64,000 nucleotides of DNA, from positions 1,302,001 to 1,366,000 of the forward strand of contig NZ_CP033972.1 of assembly GCF_003855095.1 (NCBI RefSeq), in the 5' to 3' direction. The notes beneath the pieces were generated by a model. That model saw nothing but the letters and a program-made list of their open reading frames with translations. It made no database searches and was not told where the DNA came from. Shown here one piece after another: positions 1 through 9,567 of the stretch (its first letter is position 1; the number at the start of each line of letters is the position of its first letter). Both the position numbers and the translations under genes were made by a program. Source of the stretch: Gordonia insulae (lineage in GTDB: Bacteria > Actinomycetota > Actinomycetes > Mycobacteriales > Mycobacteriaceae).

Positions 1-1
1 C

Positions 2-316
2 GACGACGACCCGACCCTCGACACCCCCGACGACGTCCAGACCCTGACCGAGGTCCACGCCGCGATCGCACCGCGCTGGCTCGCCCTCACCCGAGACATC
101 GACCGCCGTGACGCGTGGTCGGACAGCATCGTCGACGCCATCTGCGATCCGCCGGAATCCTTTCTGCTGTCACAGATCTGGGCTCATGTCCTGACATTCT
201 CGACGCACCGGCGGCAGATCGCCCGGTGGATGCTGTCCGACGCCGGTGTCGACGTCGCCGCCATCGACCCGGACCCCATCATGTGGCACCGACAACGATC
301 CGGAGGAACCCTGTGA
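2..316 (+). CDS. DinB-like family protein, C-terminal fragment
   Basis: The window opens inside this gene, so only about 104 C-terminal residues are seen and the start lies upstream. The frame ends at TGA 314-316. The fragment contains a helix with the motif HVLTFSTHRRQIARWML, which matches the His-rich last helix of DinB/YfiT-type four-helix-bundle proteins, where histidines bind a divalent metal. Such proteins are often thiol-dependent transferases or stress proteins, but the substrate cannot be read from sequence. The stop overlaps the GTG start of the next gene by four bases (GTGA), so the two are probably co-translated. Family placement rests on the motif only. Confidence 0.6.
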   Translation, partial: DDDPTLDTPDDVQTLTEVHAAIAPRWLALTRDIDRRDAWSDSIVDAICDPPESFLLSQIWAHVLTFSTHRRQIARWMLSDAGVDVAAIDPDPIMWHRQRSGGTL

Positions 317-873
317 CCACCGCCCGCGTCCGCTATTACACGGCAACGACTCTCGACGGCTACCTGGCCGATCAGCACGACTCGCTGGACTGGTTGCTCA
401 CCCAGCCGATCGACGAGGACGGCGCGATGAACTACGGCTCGTTCATCGAGGAGATCGGCGCGATGGTCATGGGCTACACGACCTACGCATGGCTGCTGGA
501 GCACGAGGTCGGCGACGGCAAGCCGTGGCCATACGACATCCCGTGCTTCGTGTTCACCCACCGGGACCTCGCGCCGGTAGCGGATTCGGTGCGCATCGTC
601 GAGGGCCTCCCGGCCGATCACCGATCGGCGATCGTCGACGCCGCGGCGGGCAAGGACACCTGGGTCGTCGGTGGCGGCGATCTCGCCGCACAGTTCGCCG
701 ACGCCGGACTGCTGGACGAGGTCGTCGTGTCCATCGCACCGGTCACGCTGGGCGCCGGACGGCCGCTGTTCCCCCGGCGATTCGACCTCGAACTGCTCGA
801 GGTCGATCGCAACCGCGCCTTCGTGTGCGCGCGCTATGCGGTGGTGGGCCCCAGGCCGGTCGCATCGCCGTGA
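313..873 (+). CDS. Dihydrofolate reductase / RibD C-terminal family protein
   Basis: This 186-residue protein starts with GTG, overlapping the previous stop codon (GTGA). It has the fold pattern of the RibD C-terminal/DHFR-like family: an N-terminal TATTLDGYLAD segment, the stretch MVMGYTTYAWL, a glycine-rich VVGGGDLAAQFADAGLLDE segment that normally contacts NADPH, and APVTLGAGRPLF near the end. Family members reduce pteridine- or flavin-pathway substrates, but many of the stand-alone actinobacterial copies are uncharacterised. It is not the housekeeping folA type, because it lacks the usual folate-site N-terminus. The DinB-like neighbour suggests a small stress or detoxification pair, which is inference. 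Confidence 0.8.
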   Translation: MTTARVRYYTATTLDGYLADQHDSLDWLLTQPIDEDGAMNYGSFIEEIGAMVMGYTTYAWLLEHEVGDGKPWPYDIPCFVFTHRDLAPVADSVRIVEGLPADHRSAIVDAAAGKDTWVVGGGDLAAQFADAGLLDEVVVSIAPVTLGAGRPLFPRRFDLELLEVDRNRAFVCARYAVVGPRPVASP

Positions 874-914
874 CCCCCGGAACCGCTCGACCGTCAACGA
901 ACGGCCGCGGTCGG

Positions 915-1571
915 TCAGGCATCGCCGATGCGCGATCGCCGATCGATGTCGAGTTCGCGCGCCCACCGCGGCATGATGAAGATGCCCTCGGCCTCCGCGC
1001 AGATACCGTCGGCCGTCGAGATCTGTCCCTTCGCAAACGTCTTGACGCCCTCGGTGCGGTCGATCCACGCCTCGGTCCGCATCGACCCGAGTTTGGTGCC
1101 CTGCCGATAGCGGATCGACAGGGTGCCGGTCATACCCGGCGCGCCCGCGTGCACGGCGGCGTGGCCGAGGACCTGATCGAGGATCAGTGCGATGACGCCA
1201 CCGTGCACCAATCCGGGCGGCCCTTCGTACTGCGGACCCAGCGAGAACTCGGCCCACACCCGGTCGTCGCCCGCCTCGAACTCGACCGGGGGTGCGACGG
1301 GATTACGGATTCCCTCGACCGCGTTTCCCCAGTTACGTTGCCGACCATCGGAATTGAATCGGATACCGAAAGAGGAGTCGATGCGCCGGCGTTCGAGGAT
1401 CGCCGTCGCGGCGTCGATGAGTCGTTGCGCCTCGATGACGTCGTCCTCATCGACATCGGTGACCACGGTCGCGGCGACCAGTGCGCGCACGCTGTCACCG
1501 ACTCCCCTGGCCACCTCCATCTGTCGAGTCAACTCCTCCGCAGGAATCTCCTCGGTGAAGTAACCGCTCAC
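915..1571 (-). CDS. PaaI-family hotdog thioesterase
   Basis: This 218-residue protein has an N-terminal helical extension of about 90 residues followed by a single hotdog domain. The signature GPPGLVHGGVIALILDQVLG is the PaaI/THEM4-type active-site helix, with the HGG turn and the Asp that activates water. The C-terminal strand has the typical FAKGQI...AEAEGIFI pattern. The family hydrolyses acyl-CoA thioesters in the cytosol. The gene ends 41 bp from the end of the convergent reductase gene and is divergent from the AhpD-like gene at 1692. A lipid-related role is plausible because the divergent neighbours are an AhpD-like protein and a crotonase; the substrate is unknown. Confidence 0.82.
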   Translation of the reverse strand: MSGYFTEEIPAEELTRQMEVARGVGDSVRALVAATVVTDVDEDDVIEAQRLIDAATAILERRRIDSSFGIRFNSDGRQRNWGNAVEGIRNPVAPPVEFEAGDDRVWAEFSLGPQYEGPPGLVHGGVIALILDQVLGHAAVHAGAPGMTGTLSIRYRQGTKLGSMRTEAWIDRTEGVKTFAKGQISTADGICAEAEGIFIMPRWARELDIDRRSRIGDA

Positions 1572-1655
1572 TGAACACCTCGCATCGTCGTACCGACCCG
1601 GACATCACGGTATCCCAGCCCCGATTCCGCCCGTCGACCTGCAGATCCCGAAGTG

Positions 1656-1675
1656 AACGAGAACACGTTCTCGTT
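1656..1675 (+). promoter_or_regulatory. Palindromic operator, TetR/KstR-like
   Basis: A perfect inverted repeat with 9-bp arms AACGAGAAC and GTTCTCGTT separated by AC. The core AGAACACGTTCT resembles the KstR operator core (TNNAACNNGTTNNA in mycobacteria and rhodococci), but the outer T/A bases are G/C here. It ends five bases before the -10 element TATCGT (1680-1685) and covers where a -35 would lie, a repressor position. TetR-family control of the AhpD-like gene is likely; KstR itself is inference. Confidence 0.65.
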
Positions 1676-1679
1676 TTGC

Positions 1680-1685
1680 TATCGT
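1680..1685 (+). promoter_or_regulatory. -10 element of a leaderless promoter
   Basis: TATCGT lies six bases before ATG 1692, so transcription would begin at or next to the start codon. This geometry (TANNNT plus about seven bases plus ATG) is the usual leaderless arrangement in mycobacteria. It supports ATG 1692 over the in-frame GTG 39 bases upstream, which would lie inside the operator. Confidence 0.55.
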
Positions 1686-1691
1686 GTGGTC

Positions 1692-2165
1692 ATGTCACGC
1701 ATCGGCGGGTTCGCGGACGACGACATCGTGGGTTGGCTCGGTCTCTCACCGACCCTCGGTGGCGCCCTGGGCGACTACGCAAACGCTGTCTACAACCAGG
1801 GACGACTGGACGTTCGCACCCGGGAACTCGCGCGCATGGTGATCGCGGGGCACAACGAATGCGCCGTCTGCCGCGGGACCCGCGCCGCGTCGAGTGGGCT
1901 CGACGAGGAGTTCTACCTGCACGTCGACGAGTGGGCGACCTGGCCGGACTACTCCGACACCGAACGGGTCGCCGCGGAGTTCGCGCACCGATTCGCGACG
2001 GATCACATCGGCCTGCGTGAAGACGAGGAGTTCTGGCAACGCTGTCACGTGAGCCTGACCGACGAACTCGTCGTCGACCTCGCCCTGTCCTGTGCCCTGT
2101 GGCTCGGTCAGGGCCGGGCGCTGCGGGTTCTCGACGTCGGTCAGGCGTGCCGCCTGACCATCTGA
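1692..2165 (+). CDS. Carboxymuconolactone decarboxylase / AhpD-like protein
   Basis: This 157-residue all-helical protein has the AhpD-type redox motif NECAVCRGT (E-C-x2-C) at about residues 54-62, followed by a conserved hydrophobic helix pattern (ERVAAEFAHRFATDH). AhpD-like proteins cycle a CxxC disulfide and support peroxidase or lactone chemistry. The distal His common in AhpD-type CxxxxxxH variants is not obvious here. Start ATG 1692 is chosen because a -10 (TATCGT) and a palindromic operator lie immediately upstream. The crotonase gene follows after 30 bp. Homologues of this type often sit in sterol or fatty-acid catabolic regions, so a lipid-associated role is inferred. Confidence 0.75.
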   Translation: MSRIGGFADDDIVGWLGLSPTLGGALGDYANAVYNQGRLDVRTRELARMVIAGHNECAVCRGTRAASSGLDEEFYLHVDEWATWPDYSDTERVAAEFAHRFATDHIGLREDEEFWQRCHVSLTDELVVDLALSCALWLGQGRALRVLDVGQACRLTI

Positions 2166-2195
2166 CCGGATATCCGGCCCGGTAGCCTCATCGGC

Positions 2196-3023
2196 ATGAG
2201 CGATCAACAGTGGAAAGCGTTCGAGGTCTCGATCTCTGATTTCGTCGCCGAGGTGACCCTCACCGGCCCGGGCAAGGGCAACGCAATGGGCCCCGACTTC
2301 TGGCGCGAGCTCCCCGAGATCTGCGCGCAGCTCGATCGGGACGACGATGTGCGGGCCATCCTGCTGACCGGCTCGGGTGCCCACTTCTCCTACGGTCTCG
2401 ATCTGCCGGCCATGGCCGGAGACCTCGGATCGGTACTCGCCGAAGGCGCGAAAGCACGGGCGCGCACGGAGTTCCACGACATGGTGCGTCGGATGCAGGG
2501 CGCCATCTCGGCAGTCGCGGACTGCCGCAAGCCTGTCGTCGCCGCGGTCTCCGGGTGGTGCATCGGTGGTGGTGTCGACCTCATCAGTGCCGCCGATATC
2601 CGCTATGCCAGTGCCGACGCGAAGTTCAGCGTGCGCGAGGTCAAGGTCGCGATGGTCGCCGATGTGGGCAGCTTCGCACGGCTGCCACTGATCATCGGCG
2701 ACGGCCACCTCCGAGAACTCGCCCTGACCGGCAAGGACATCGATGCCGACCGCGCCCTGCGGATCGGACTGGTCAACGATGTCCTACCGAACCATGAGGG
2801 TCTGCTGGCCACCGCGCGCGCGACGGCCGCCGAGATCGCCGCGAATCCTCCGCTGGTCGTGCAGGGCGTGAAGTCCGTGCTCGATCACACCCGCCGGCCC
2901 GCCGTCGAGGACAGCCTGCGCTATGTGGCGGCGTGGAACTCGGCGTTCCTGCCCAGCGACGACCTCACCGAGGCGATCAGCGCCGTGTTCGAGAAGCGGC
3001 CGCCGGAGTTCCGCGGCGCCTGA
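2196..3023 (+). CDS. Enoyl-CoA hydratase/isomerase, dienoyl-CoA isomerase-like (EchA21-type)
   Basis: This 275-residue crotonase-fold protein has the oxyanion-hole segments HFSYGLDL and SGWCIGGGVDLISA. At the third catalytic position it has EVKVAMVADVGSFARLP, which resembles eukaryotic ECH1 (delta3,5-delta2,4-dienoyl-CoA isomerase), where the ADVG Asp is catalytic. Ordinary hydratases carry a Glu pair instead, so double-bond isomerisation of unsaturated acyl-CoA esters is more likely than hydration. The length and architecture match what I recall of M. tuberculosis EchA21. A -10 TAGCCT sits seven bases before ATG 2196, suggesting a leaderless message independent of the upstream gene. The substrate is not determined. 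Confidence 0.82.
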   Translation: MSDQQWKAFEVSISDFVAEVTLTGPGKGNAMGPDFWRELPEICAQLDRDDDVRAILLTGSGAHFSYGLDLPAMAGDLGSVLAEGAKARARTEFHDMVRRMQGAISAVADCRKPVVAAVSGWCIGGGVDLISAADIRYASADAKFSVREVKVAMVADVGSFARLPLIIGDGHLRELALTGKDIDADRALRIGLVNDVLPNHEGLLATARATAAEIAANPPLVVQGVKSVLDHTRRPAVEDSLRYVAAWNSAFLPSDDLTEAISAVFEKRPPEFRGA

Positions 3024-3038
3024 TCGTCCGCGACCCGA

Positions 3039-3518
3039 TCAGACGAGGGCGATCGGTTCGAGCACGAAGACGGGAATCGTCCGCTCGGTGCGCGCGACGT
3101 ACAGATCGAAGTTCGGCCACACCTCGACCATCCGCTTCCACGCGGTCGCGCGGTCGTCGCCGTCGAGTTCGCGGCAGGTCATCGTGGTGGTCCTACCGCG
3201 ATGCCCGACCTCGACGGTCTCGGTGGCGCGCAGGTTGTAGACCCATTGCGGCATCTCGGGTCCGCCGAAGTACGAGCCGGCGATCAACCATGCGCCACTC
3301 TCGGTGGGGACCGCGAGCAGTCGGGTCGATCGCACCGCTCCGCTCTTGCGGCCGACGACGCGCAGATCGATGTTGGGCAGGCCCGCCACATCGAGCAGGC
3401 CGTAGCGCTGACAGGTCAGCGTGTGCAGCGCGTTGTCGCACACGACGATCTGCGGCAACAAACGCGGCATCCAGCTGATCGAACCGATCTTGATCGCCAG
3501 CGGTGTGAGGGCGCCCAT
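3039..3518 (-). CDS. Nitroreductase/deazaflavin (F420)-dependent family protein
   Basis: This 159-residue protein has the split-barrel pattern of the Ddn/DUF385 family: VVGRKSGAVRSTRLLAVPTE, where the RKSG...R...L strand binds the F420 phosphate tail, then AWLIAGSYFGG and MPQWVYNLRATE. Members use reduced F420 to reduce quinones, nitroimidazoles or other electrophiles, usually at the membrane face. F420 is made by Mycobacteriales, which fits. ATG 3518 is chosen over an in-frame start 33 bases upstream because its N-terminus fits the family better. The gene is convergent with the crotonase (15-bp gap) and divergent from the kinase gene at 3727. Confidence 0.8.
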   Translation of the reverse strand: MGALTPLAIKIGSISWMPRLLPQIVVCDNALHTLTCQRYGLLDVAGLPNIDLRVVGRKSGAVRSTRLLAVPTESGAWLIAGSYFGGPEMPQWVYNLRATETVEVGHRGRTTTMTCRELDGDDRATAWKRMVEVWPNFDLYVARTERTIPVFVLEPIALV

Positions 3519-3726
3519 GCCCCCAGTGTGACAGCAGGCGGACCGCAGCACATGTCGGCCCCGGTCGATGCCTGGGGTGAGTTGAACCAGGTGCCTCTCC
3601 CGCAGCGACGGCGCCAGCGATCACGGACCGGCGATCGGCGAACCGCGGGGAGCTGGTGGGCAGGTGCGGTAGCTTGGCTCCCGAACCGTCGGCGCATCGA
3701 CGGCGGGAGCCCACGAGAGGTCGGAC

Positions 3727-4656
3727 ATGGCGCAGCGCATCCTGCTCGACGGAGGTCAGACCGGCACCCGGCTCCGCGTGGTCGGCCCCACGACATCGAG
3801 CGACCACGACGGCGCGCCGATCCACACCGACCGACCGGTTGTTGCGCAGATCGCCACCGCCGCAAGCGAACTGATCGCCGGCTTGGACGGCAGCGTCGAC
3901 GGTCCGATCGATGAACTGGCCGCGGGAGTCTCCGGGCTCACTCCGGAGGCGACACGCCCGGAGGAGCTGTTGGCCGCCGTGTCGGGCCTCGGCATCCGAT
4001 CGGTCGCCCTCGCGCATGACTCGGTGTCAGCGTATCTCGCGGCCAACCGGTTCGATCTCGGGGCCGTCACCGCCGTCGGCACCGGGGTCGTCACGCTCGG
4101 GGTCGGACCGGCCGGGACCGCGCGCGTCGACGGTTGGGGCCACCTCGTCGGTGACGCGGGCAGTGGCTACTGGATCGGGCGCGAAGGCCTCGACGCCGCG
4201 CTGCGCGCCTTCGACGGGCGGGGCCCGGCCACCGTCCTGGAGCGCTCCGCCACCGACGAGTTCGGTGACCTGCCGGAGCTGTACATGGTGTTGCAGGGCG
4301 ACCCCGACCGGGTCGCCCGCACCGCGCGCTTCGCTCGCACAGTCGACGAGGCGGCGCGCTCGGGCGACGTCGTCGCGATCGACATCAACCACCGGGCCGC
4401 CGCCGAACTCGCGGGTTCGGTGCGGGCGGCGTTGGCCCGCAGCGGCTTCGGAGCCGACGTCCCCGCCCGGGTGAGCTGGATGGGCAAGGTACTGGGGCGC
4501 AACGAGCGAATCCGCGAGCGCTTCGTCGATCTCATGCGCAGCGCCGGACCCGACGTCACCGTCGCGGAACCACATGGAGAGCCCCTCGACGGGGTGGCCC
4601 TGCTCCTCGATCTGCCCGCCGACCACCCACTCGCCGGGGAGGTGCACCGCGCCTGA
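3727..4656 (+). CDS. BadF/BadG-family ATPase, N-acetylglucosamine-kinase-like
   Basis: This 309-residue protein belongs to the ASKHA fold. The phosphate-1 motif LDGGQTGTRL is near residue 7, and a second glycine-rich segment (VGTGVVTLGVG) precedes WGHLVGDAGSGYWIGREG, the hallmark of the BadF/NAGK group. Members phosphorylate N-acetylglucosamine or related sugars, or activate dehydratases; the NAGK-like length and the GDAGSGYWIG motif favour sugar kinase. GAGAGG precedes ATG 3727 at a normal distance. The gene ends 23 bp from the end of convergent htpG. No transport or amino-sugar genes adjoin it, so the role could be salvage of cell-wall sugar. Confidence 0.75.
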   Translation: MAQRILLDGGQTGTRLRVVGPTTSSDHDGAPIHTDRPVVAQIATAASELIAGLDGSVDGPIDELAAGVSGLTPEATRPEELLAAVSGLGIRSVALAHDSVSAYLAANRFDLGAVTAVGTGVVTLGVGPAGTARVDGWGHLVGDAGSGYWIGREGLDAALRAFDGRGPATVLERSATDEFGDLPELYMVLQGDPDRVARTARFARTVDEAARSGDVVAIDINHRAAAELAGSVRAALARSGFGADVPARVSWMGKVLGRNERIRERFVDLMRSAGPDVTVAEPHGEPLDGVALLLDLPADHPLAGEVHRA

Positions 4657-4679
4657 TGCGGTACACCCCCCCACAGCGA

Positions 4680-6671
<1,992 letters not shown>

Positions 6672-6824
6672 GATCCACCTCCGCCTCAGAGCGTCTGCCG
6701 GAGCCGGATAATACCGATCCGAACATTGGCTACGCTGAGGTGGGTCGTCCCGTCGCCGGCGCGCACTCAGCGGGCCGACGCCGCCTGGCCGCCCGTCCGA
6801 CGTTCGCCACAGGAAGTCAGGTGC

Positions 6825-7580
6825 ATGCCTCCTCCTCGTCTGCTCTTCGTGCACGCCCACCCCGATGACGAATCGCTGTGGACCGGTGGCGCCATCGCCC
6901 GGCACGTCGCGCGCGGCGGGGACGCCGACCTGATCATGTGCACGTGGGCGGAGGGCACCTGGCGCCACGCCGAACTGATCGATGCCGCCCGCGAGCTGGG
7001 ACTCCCCCGCCCACCGATCATGCTCGGCTATGCCGACGACCGGGTTCCGGAATCCGCGCCGGAGTCGCAGCGATTCTGCACCGGGTCGTTCGACGAGCAG
7101 GTCCGGACGCTGACGCAGCACATCCGTCGCCTGCGCCCCGACGCGATCGTCACCTACGACGCGATCGGGATCTACGGACATCCCGATCACATCCATGCGC
7201 ACCGCCTCGCATCGTGCGCAGCCGACGCCGCGGCGAGCCCCCGCCTGTATCGGTCCGAGGGCGACGCGTGGCAGACGCGGTCGATCTACTTCGCGACCAT
7301 TGCCGAATGGATGGTCGACGATGTGCGGGGCGATCTCTTCGCCAGCACCCCGCGCGACTACCTGCCGGGCACCCCGGAATCGGCGATCGATCTGACGCTC
7401 GACGTGATGCCGTGGCGCGACCGGAAGGCGGCGGGCATCAGAGCGCACAAGACGGAGCTGACGCGGAGCCGGACCATGCAGGCGTTGATGGCGATGCCGC
7501 CGGAACGGCGCAGCCGCCTGCTCGGCACCGAGAACTTCATTCGTCGTGACCTGGTGCCGGACGGTGTCGACCTGGGCTGA
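6825..7580 (+). CDS. PIG-L family deacetylase
   Basis: This 251-residue LmbE/PIG-L fold protein has the zinc-binding motif HAHPDDES (His and Asp ligands) near the N-terminus and the third ligand in YGHPDHIHAH. The family removes acetyl or larger groups from N-acetylglucosaminyl conjugates; actinobacterial relatives include MshB (mycothiol synthesis) and Mca (mycothiol conjugate amidase). Which substrate is used here cannot be told. An AGGAAG sequence lies eight bases before ATG 6825. The gene is divergent from htpG and convergent with recD, standing alone. Confidence 0.83.
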   Translation: MPPPRLLFVHAHPDDESLWTGGAIARHVARGGDADLIMCTWAEGTWRHAELIDAARELGLPRPPIMLGYADDRVPESAPESQRFCTGSFDEQVRTLTQHIRRLRPDAIVTYDAIGIYGHPDHIHAHRLASCAADAAASPRLYRSEGDAWQTRSIYFATIAEWMVDDVRGDLFASTPRDYLPGTPESAIDLTLDVMPWRDRKAAGIRAHKTELTRSRTMQALMAMPPERRSRLLGTENFIRRDLVPDGVDLG

Positions 7581-7632
7581 CCGTTTGCCGGGCGGTCGGT
7601 GACGGCGCGTACGGCGTGAGCGCGGTCGGCCC

Positions 7633-9567
7633 TCACGTGCCGTCGGAGTCGATGACGCGGATGGGGGCGCGCAGTCCACTGGCGCGCTGCACGCGTCGCG
7701 TCACCGCGGCGGCCAGCACCTCCGGCGACCCGATGATGCGCACGCGCCGCTGAGCGCGGGTGACGGCGGTGTAGAGGAGTTCACGGGTGAGCAGCTCAGA
7801 ACCCTCGGGCGGCAACACCACGGTGACACCCTCGAATTGGCTGCCCTGACTCCGGTGAATGGTCATCGCGTACAGCGCGATGACGTCGGCGAGCCGGGTC
7901 GGGTGCAGGCGTCGGATCCGAGAGCCTCGGCGGAAGACGACCTCGAGCCCATCGTCGCCGATCCCGCCCCCGGCCCCGTCACCGTCCCCGGCATCGCCTG
8001 CAGCACGGATGACGACGCCGCTGTCCCCGTTGAACGTCTCGGTCTGTCGGTCGTTGGCGGTCACCAGGAGCGGCTGCCCCGGATAGCGGGTGGACGGGTC
8101 GACGACGAGGTGCTGATCCGGCTGCTCGGCGAGCCATTCGACAACGCGCCGCGACCACCCCTCCACCCCCCAGGCGCCCTCCCGGTGGGCGCACAGGACC
8201 CGGTGCTGATCGAGCGCATCGAGGGCGGCGGAGGCGTCCGAAGCGGTTGCGGCCGCCCGCAGGGCCGCGCCCCAGGCCGCGACGTCTGCGCGCACACCGT
8301 CGAGGTCGTCGGCCCGCACCAGGGTGACCTCGGTGAGCGCCGGATCGGACACCAGCTCGACGACTGCCTGCGCGTCGCCACGGTTGATCGCCTCGGCCAC
8401 CGTGGCGATACCGCCACCGAAGCGATGCCCGCGGCGCAAGGTGACCACCCCACGCTCGATCCGCTCGCGGTCGTCGATCACCGACATGACCGACTCATCG
8501 AGCACGCCCGCCGGCAACGCGGCGGGAACGGCCGGGTCGTCGCGGTCGACGAGATCGGCCAGTACGGCACCGGCCTCGACGGACGCCAACTGATGCGGGT
8601 CCCCCACCAGGATCACCCGCGTGTCGGGACGGACCGCGTCGAGCAACTTGCTCATCGCTGTCATCGACAACATCGACGTCTCGTCCACCACGACCACGTC
8701 GTAGGGCAGTCTGTTGCCCCGGCCGTACCTGGGCGTGGCACCGGGACGCCACCCCAACAGCGAATGGACCGTGACGGCCCGCACCGAGCTCGGTGCAGCG
8801 TCGTCAGCGGAGACGGCCGCCTGCAATTGCGCCGCGGCGCGACCGGTCGGAGCGCACAACCCGATACGTGCGGACCCGCCGGCGAGGCGGTCGAGGACGG
8901 CCAGGATGCGTGCGACCGTATAGGTCTTGCCGGTTCCCGGGCCACCTGCGACGACGACCGTCCAGCTGATCGCGGCCATCTGTGCGGCCACGCGTTGCAG
9001 GTCGACCTCGCCGGGCGGACGTCTGCCGAACACATCATCGACCGCGGCGCCGACGGCAGCCACATCGACATCCGGGCGCGTCGAGACCCGTTCCGCCAGC
9101 ACCGATCGGATCAGCTCCTCCTGGCGGAAGTACTTGCGCAGGTAGAGCAACGGCCCGTCATCGGACGCGGCGAGCACGAGTGGACGCAGCGGACCGGCCC
9201 GTCCGCCGCGGACCAGGACGCTTGCGGTCAGCGCGCGTTCGAGTTCCTCCGGGTGCGGAATGGCGGCGGCGATCGCGGGGTCATCGCCGGCCAACTCGGA
9301 CACTCGGGCGACGGCCAGGCAGGTGGAGCCGAACCGGATGGCGCGCACCGCCAGCGCTGCGCCGATCTGGGCCGCCTCCTCGACCGGCTCTCCGCCGAGT
9401 CCGACCAGCCTGCGGGTCACGTGCAGGTCGGCGGCGTCGAGGAGGCCGCGGGAGTTGAGCACGCCCAGCGCCCCGTCCTCGCCGGATACCGCCCGGGCGT
9501 CGAACGCGGGACGCGGCGGTGCATCCGCGCCCACGTCGGGGCGTTCGTGCGAGCGCGGTGCGGTCAT
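7633..9567 (-). CDS. recD: Exodeoxyribonuclease V subunit alpha RecD
   Basis: This 644-residue 5'-3' superfamily 1B helicase is part of RecBCD. Walker A GGPGTGKT is at residues 208-215, followed by VVVDETSMLS (Walker B), VGDPHQLASVEAGAVLADL, the late motif TIHRSQGSQFEGV and the terminal LLYTAVTRAQRRVRI. An N-terminal region of about 190 residues corresponds to the RecB/RecC interface domain. The ATG overlaps the recB stop by four bases (ATGA), which fixes the start and implies translational coupling. In mycobacteria RecBCD is associated with single-strand annealing while AdnAB performs most end resection; whether that holds here is inference. Confidence 0.95.
   Translation of the reverse strand: MTAPRSHERPDVGADAPPRPAFDARAVSGEDGALGVLNSRGLLDAADLHVTRRLVGLGGEPVEEAAQIGAALAVRAIRFGSTCLAVARVSELAGDDPAIAAAIPHPEELERALTASVLVRGGRAGPLRPLVLAASDDGPLLYLRKYFRQEELIRSVLAERVSTRPDVDVAAVGAAVDDVFGRRPPGEVDLQRVAAQMAAISWTVVVAGGPGTGKTYTVARILAVLDRLAGGSARIGLCAPTGRAAAQLQAAVSADDAAPSSVRAVTVHSLLGWRPGATPRYGRGNRLPYDVVVVDETSMLSMTAMSKLLDAVRPDTRVILVGDPHQLASVEAGAVLADLVDRDDPAVPAALPAGVLDESVMSVIDDRERIERGVVTLRRGHRFGGGIATVAEAINRGDAQAVVELVSDPALTEVTLVRADDLDGVRADVAAWGAALRAAATASDASAALDALDQHRVLCAHREGAWGVEGWSRRVVEWLAEQPDQHLVVDPSTRYPGQPLLVTANDRQTETFNGDSGVVIRAAGDAGDGDGAGGGIGDDGLEVVFRRGSRIRRLHPTRLADVIALYAMTIHRSQGSQFEGVTVVLPPEGSELLTRELLYTAVTRAQRRVRIIGSPEVLAAAVTRRVQRASGLRAPIRVIDSDGT

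Noticed and set aside
6672..7679. N-terminal extension of about 330 codons upstream of htpG
   Set aside because: It runs through the divergent PIG-L gene and has shadow composition; the conserved HtpG N-terminus begins at 6671.
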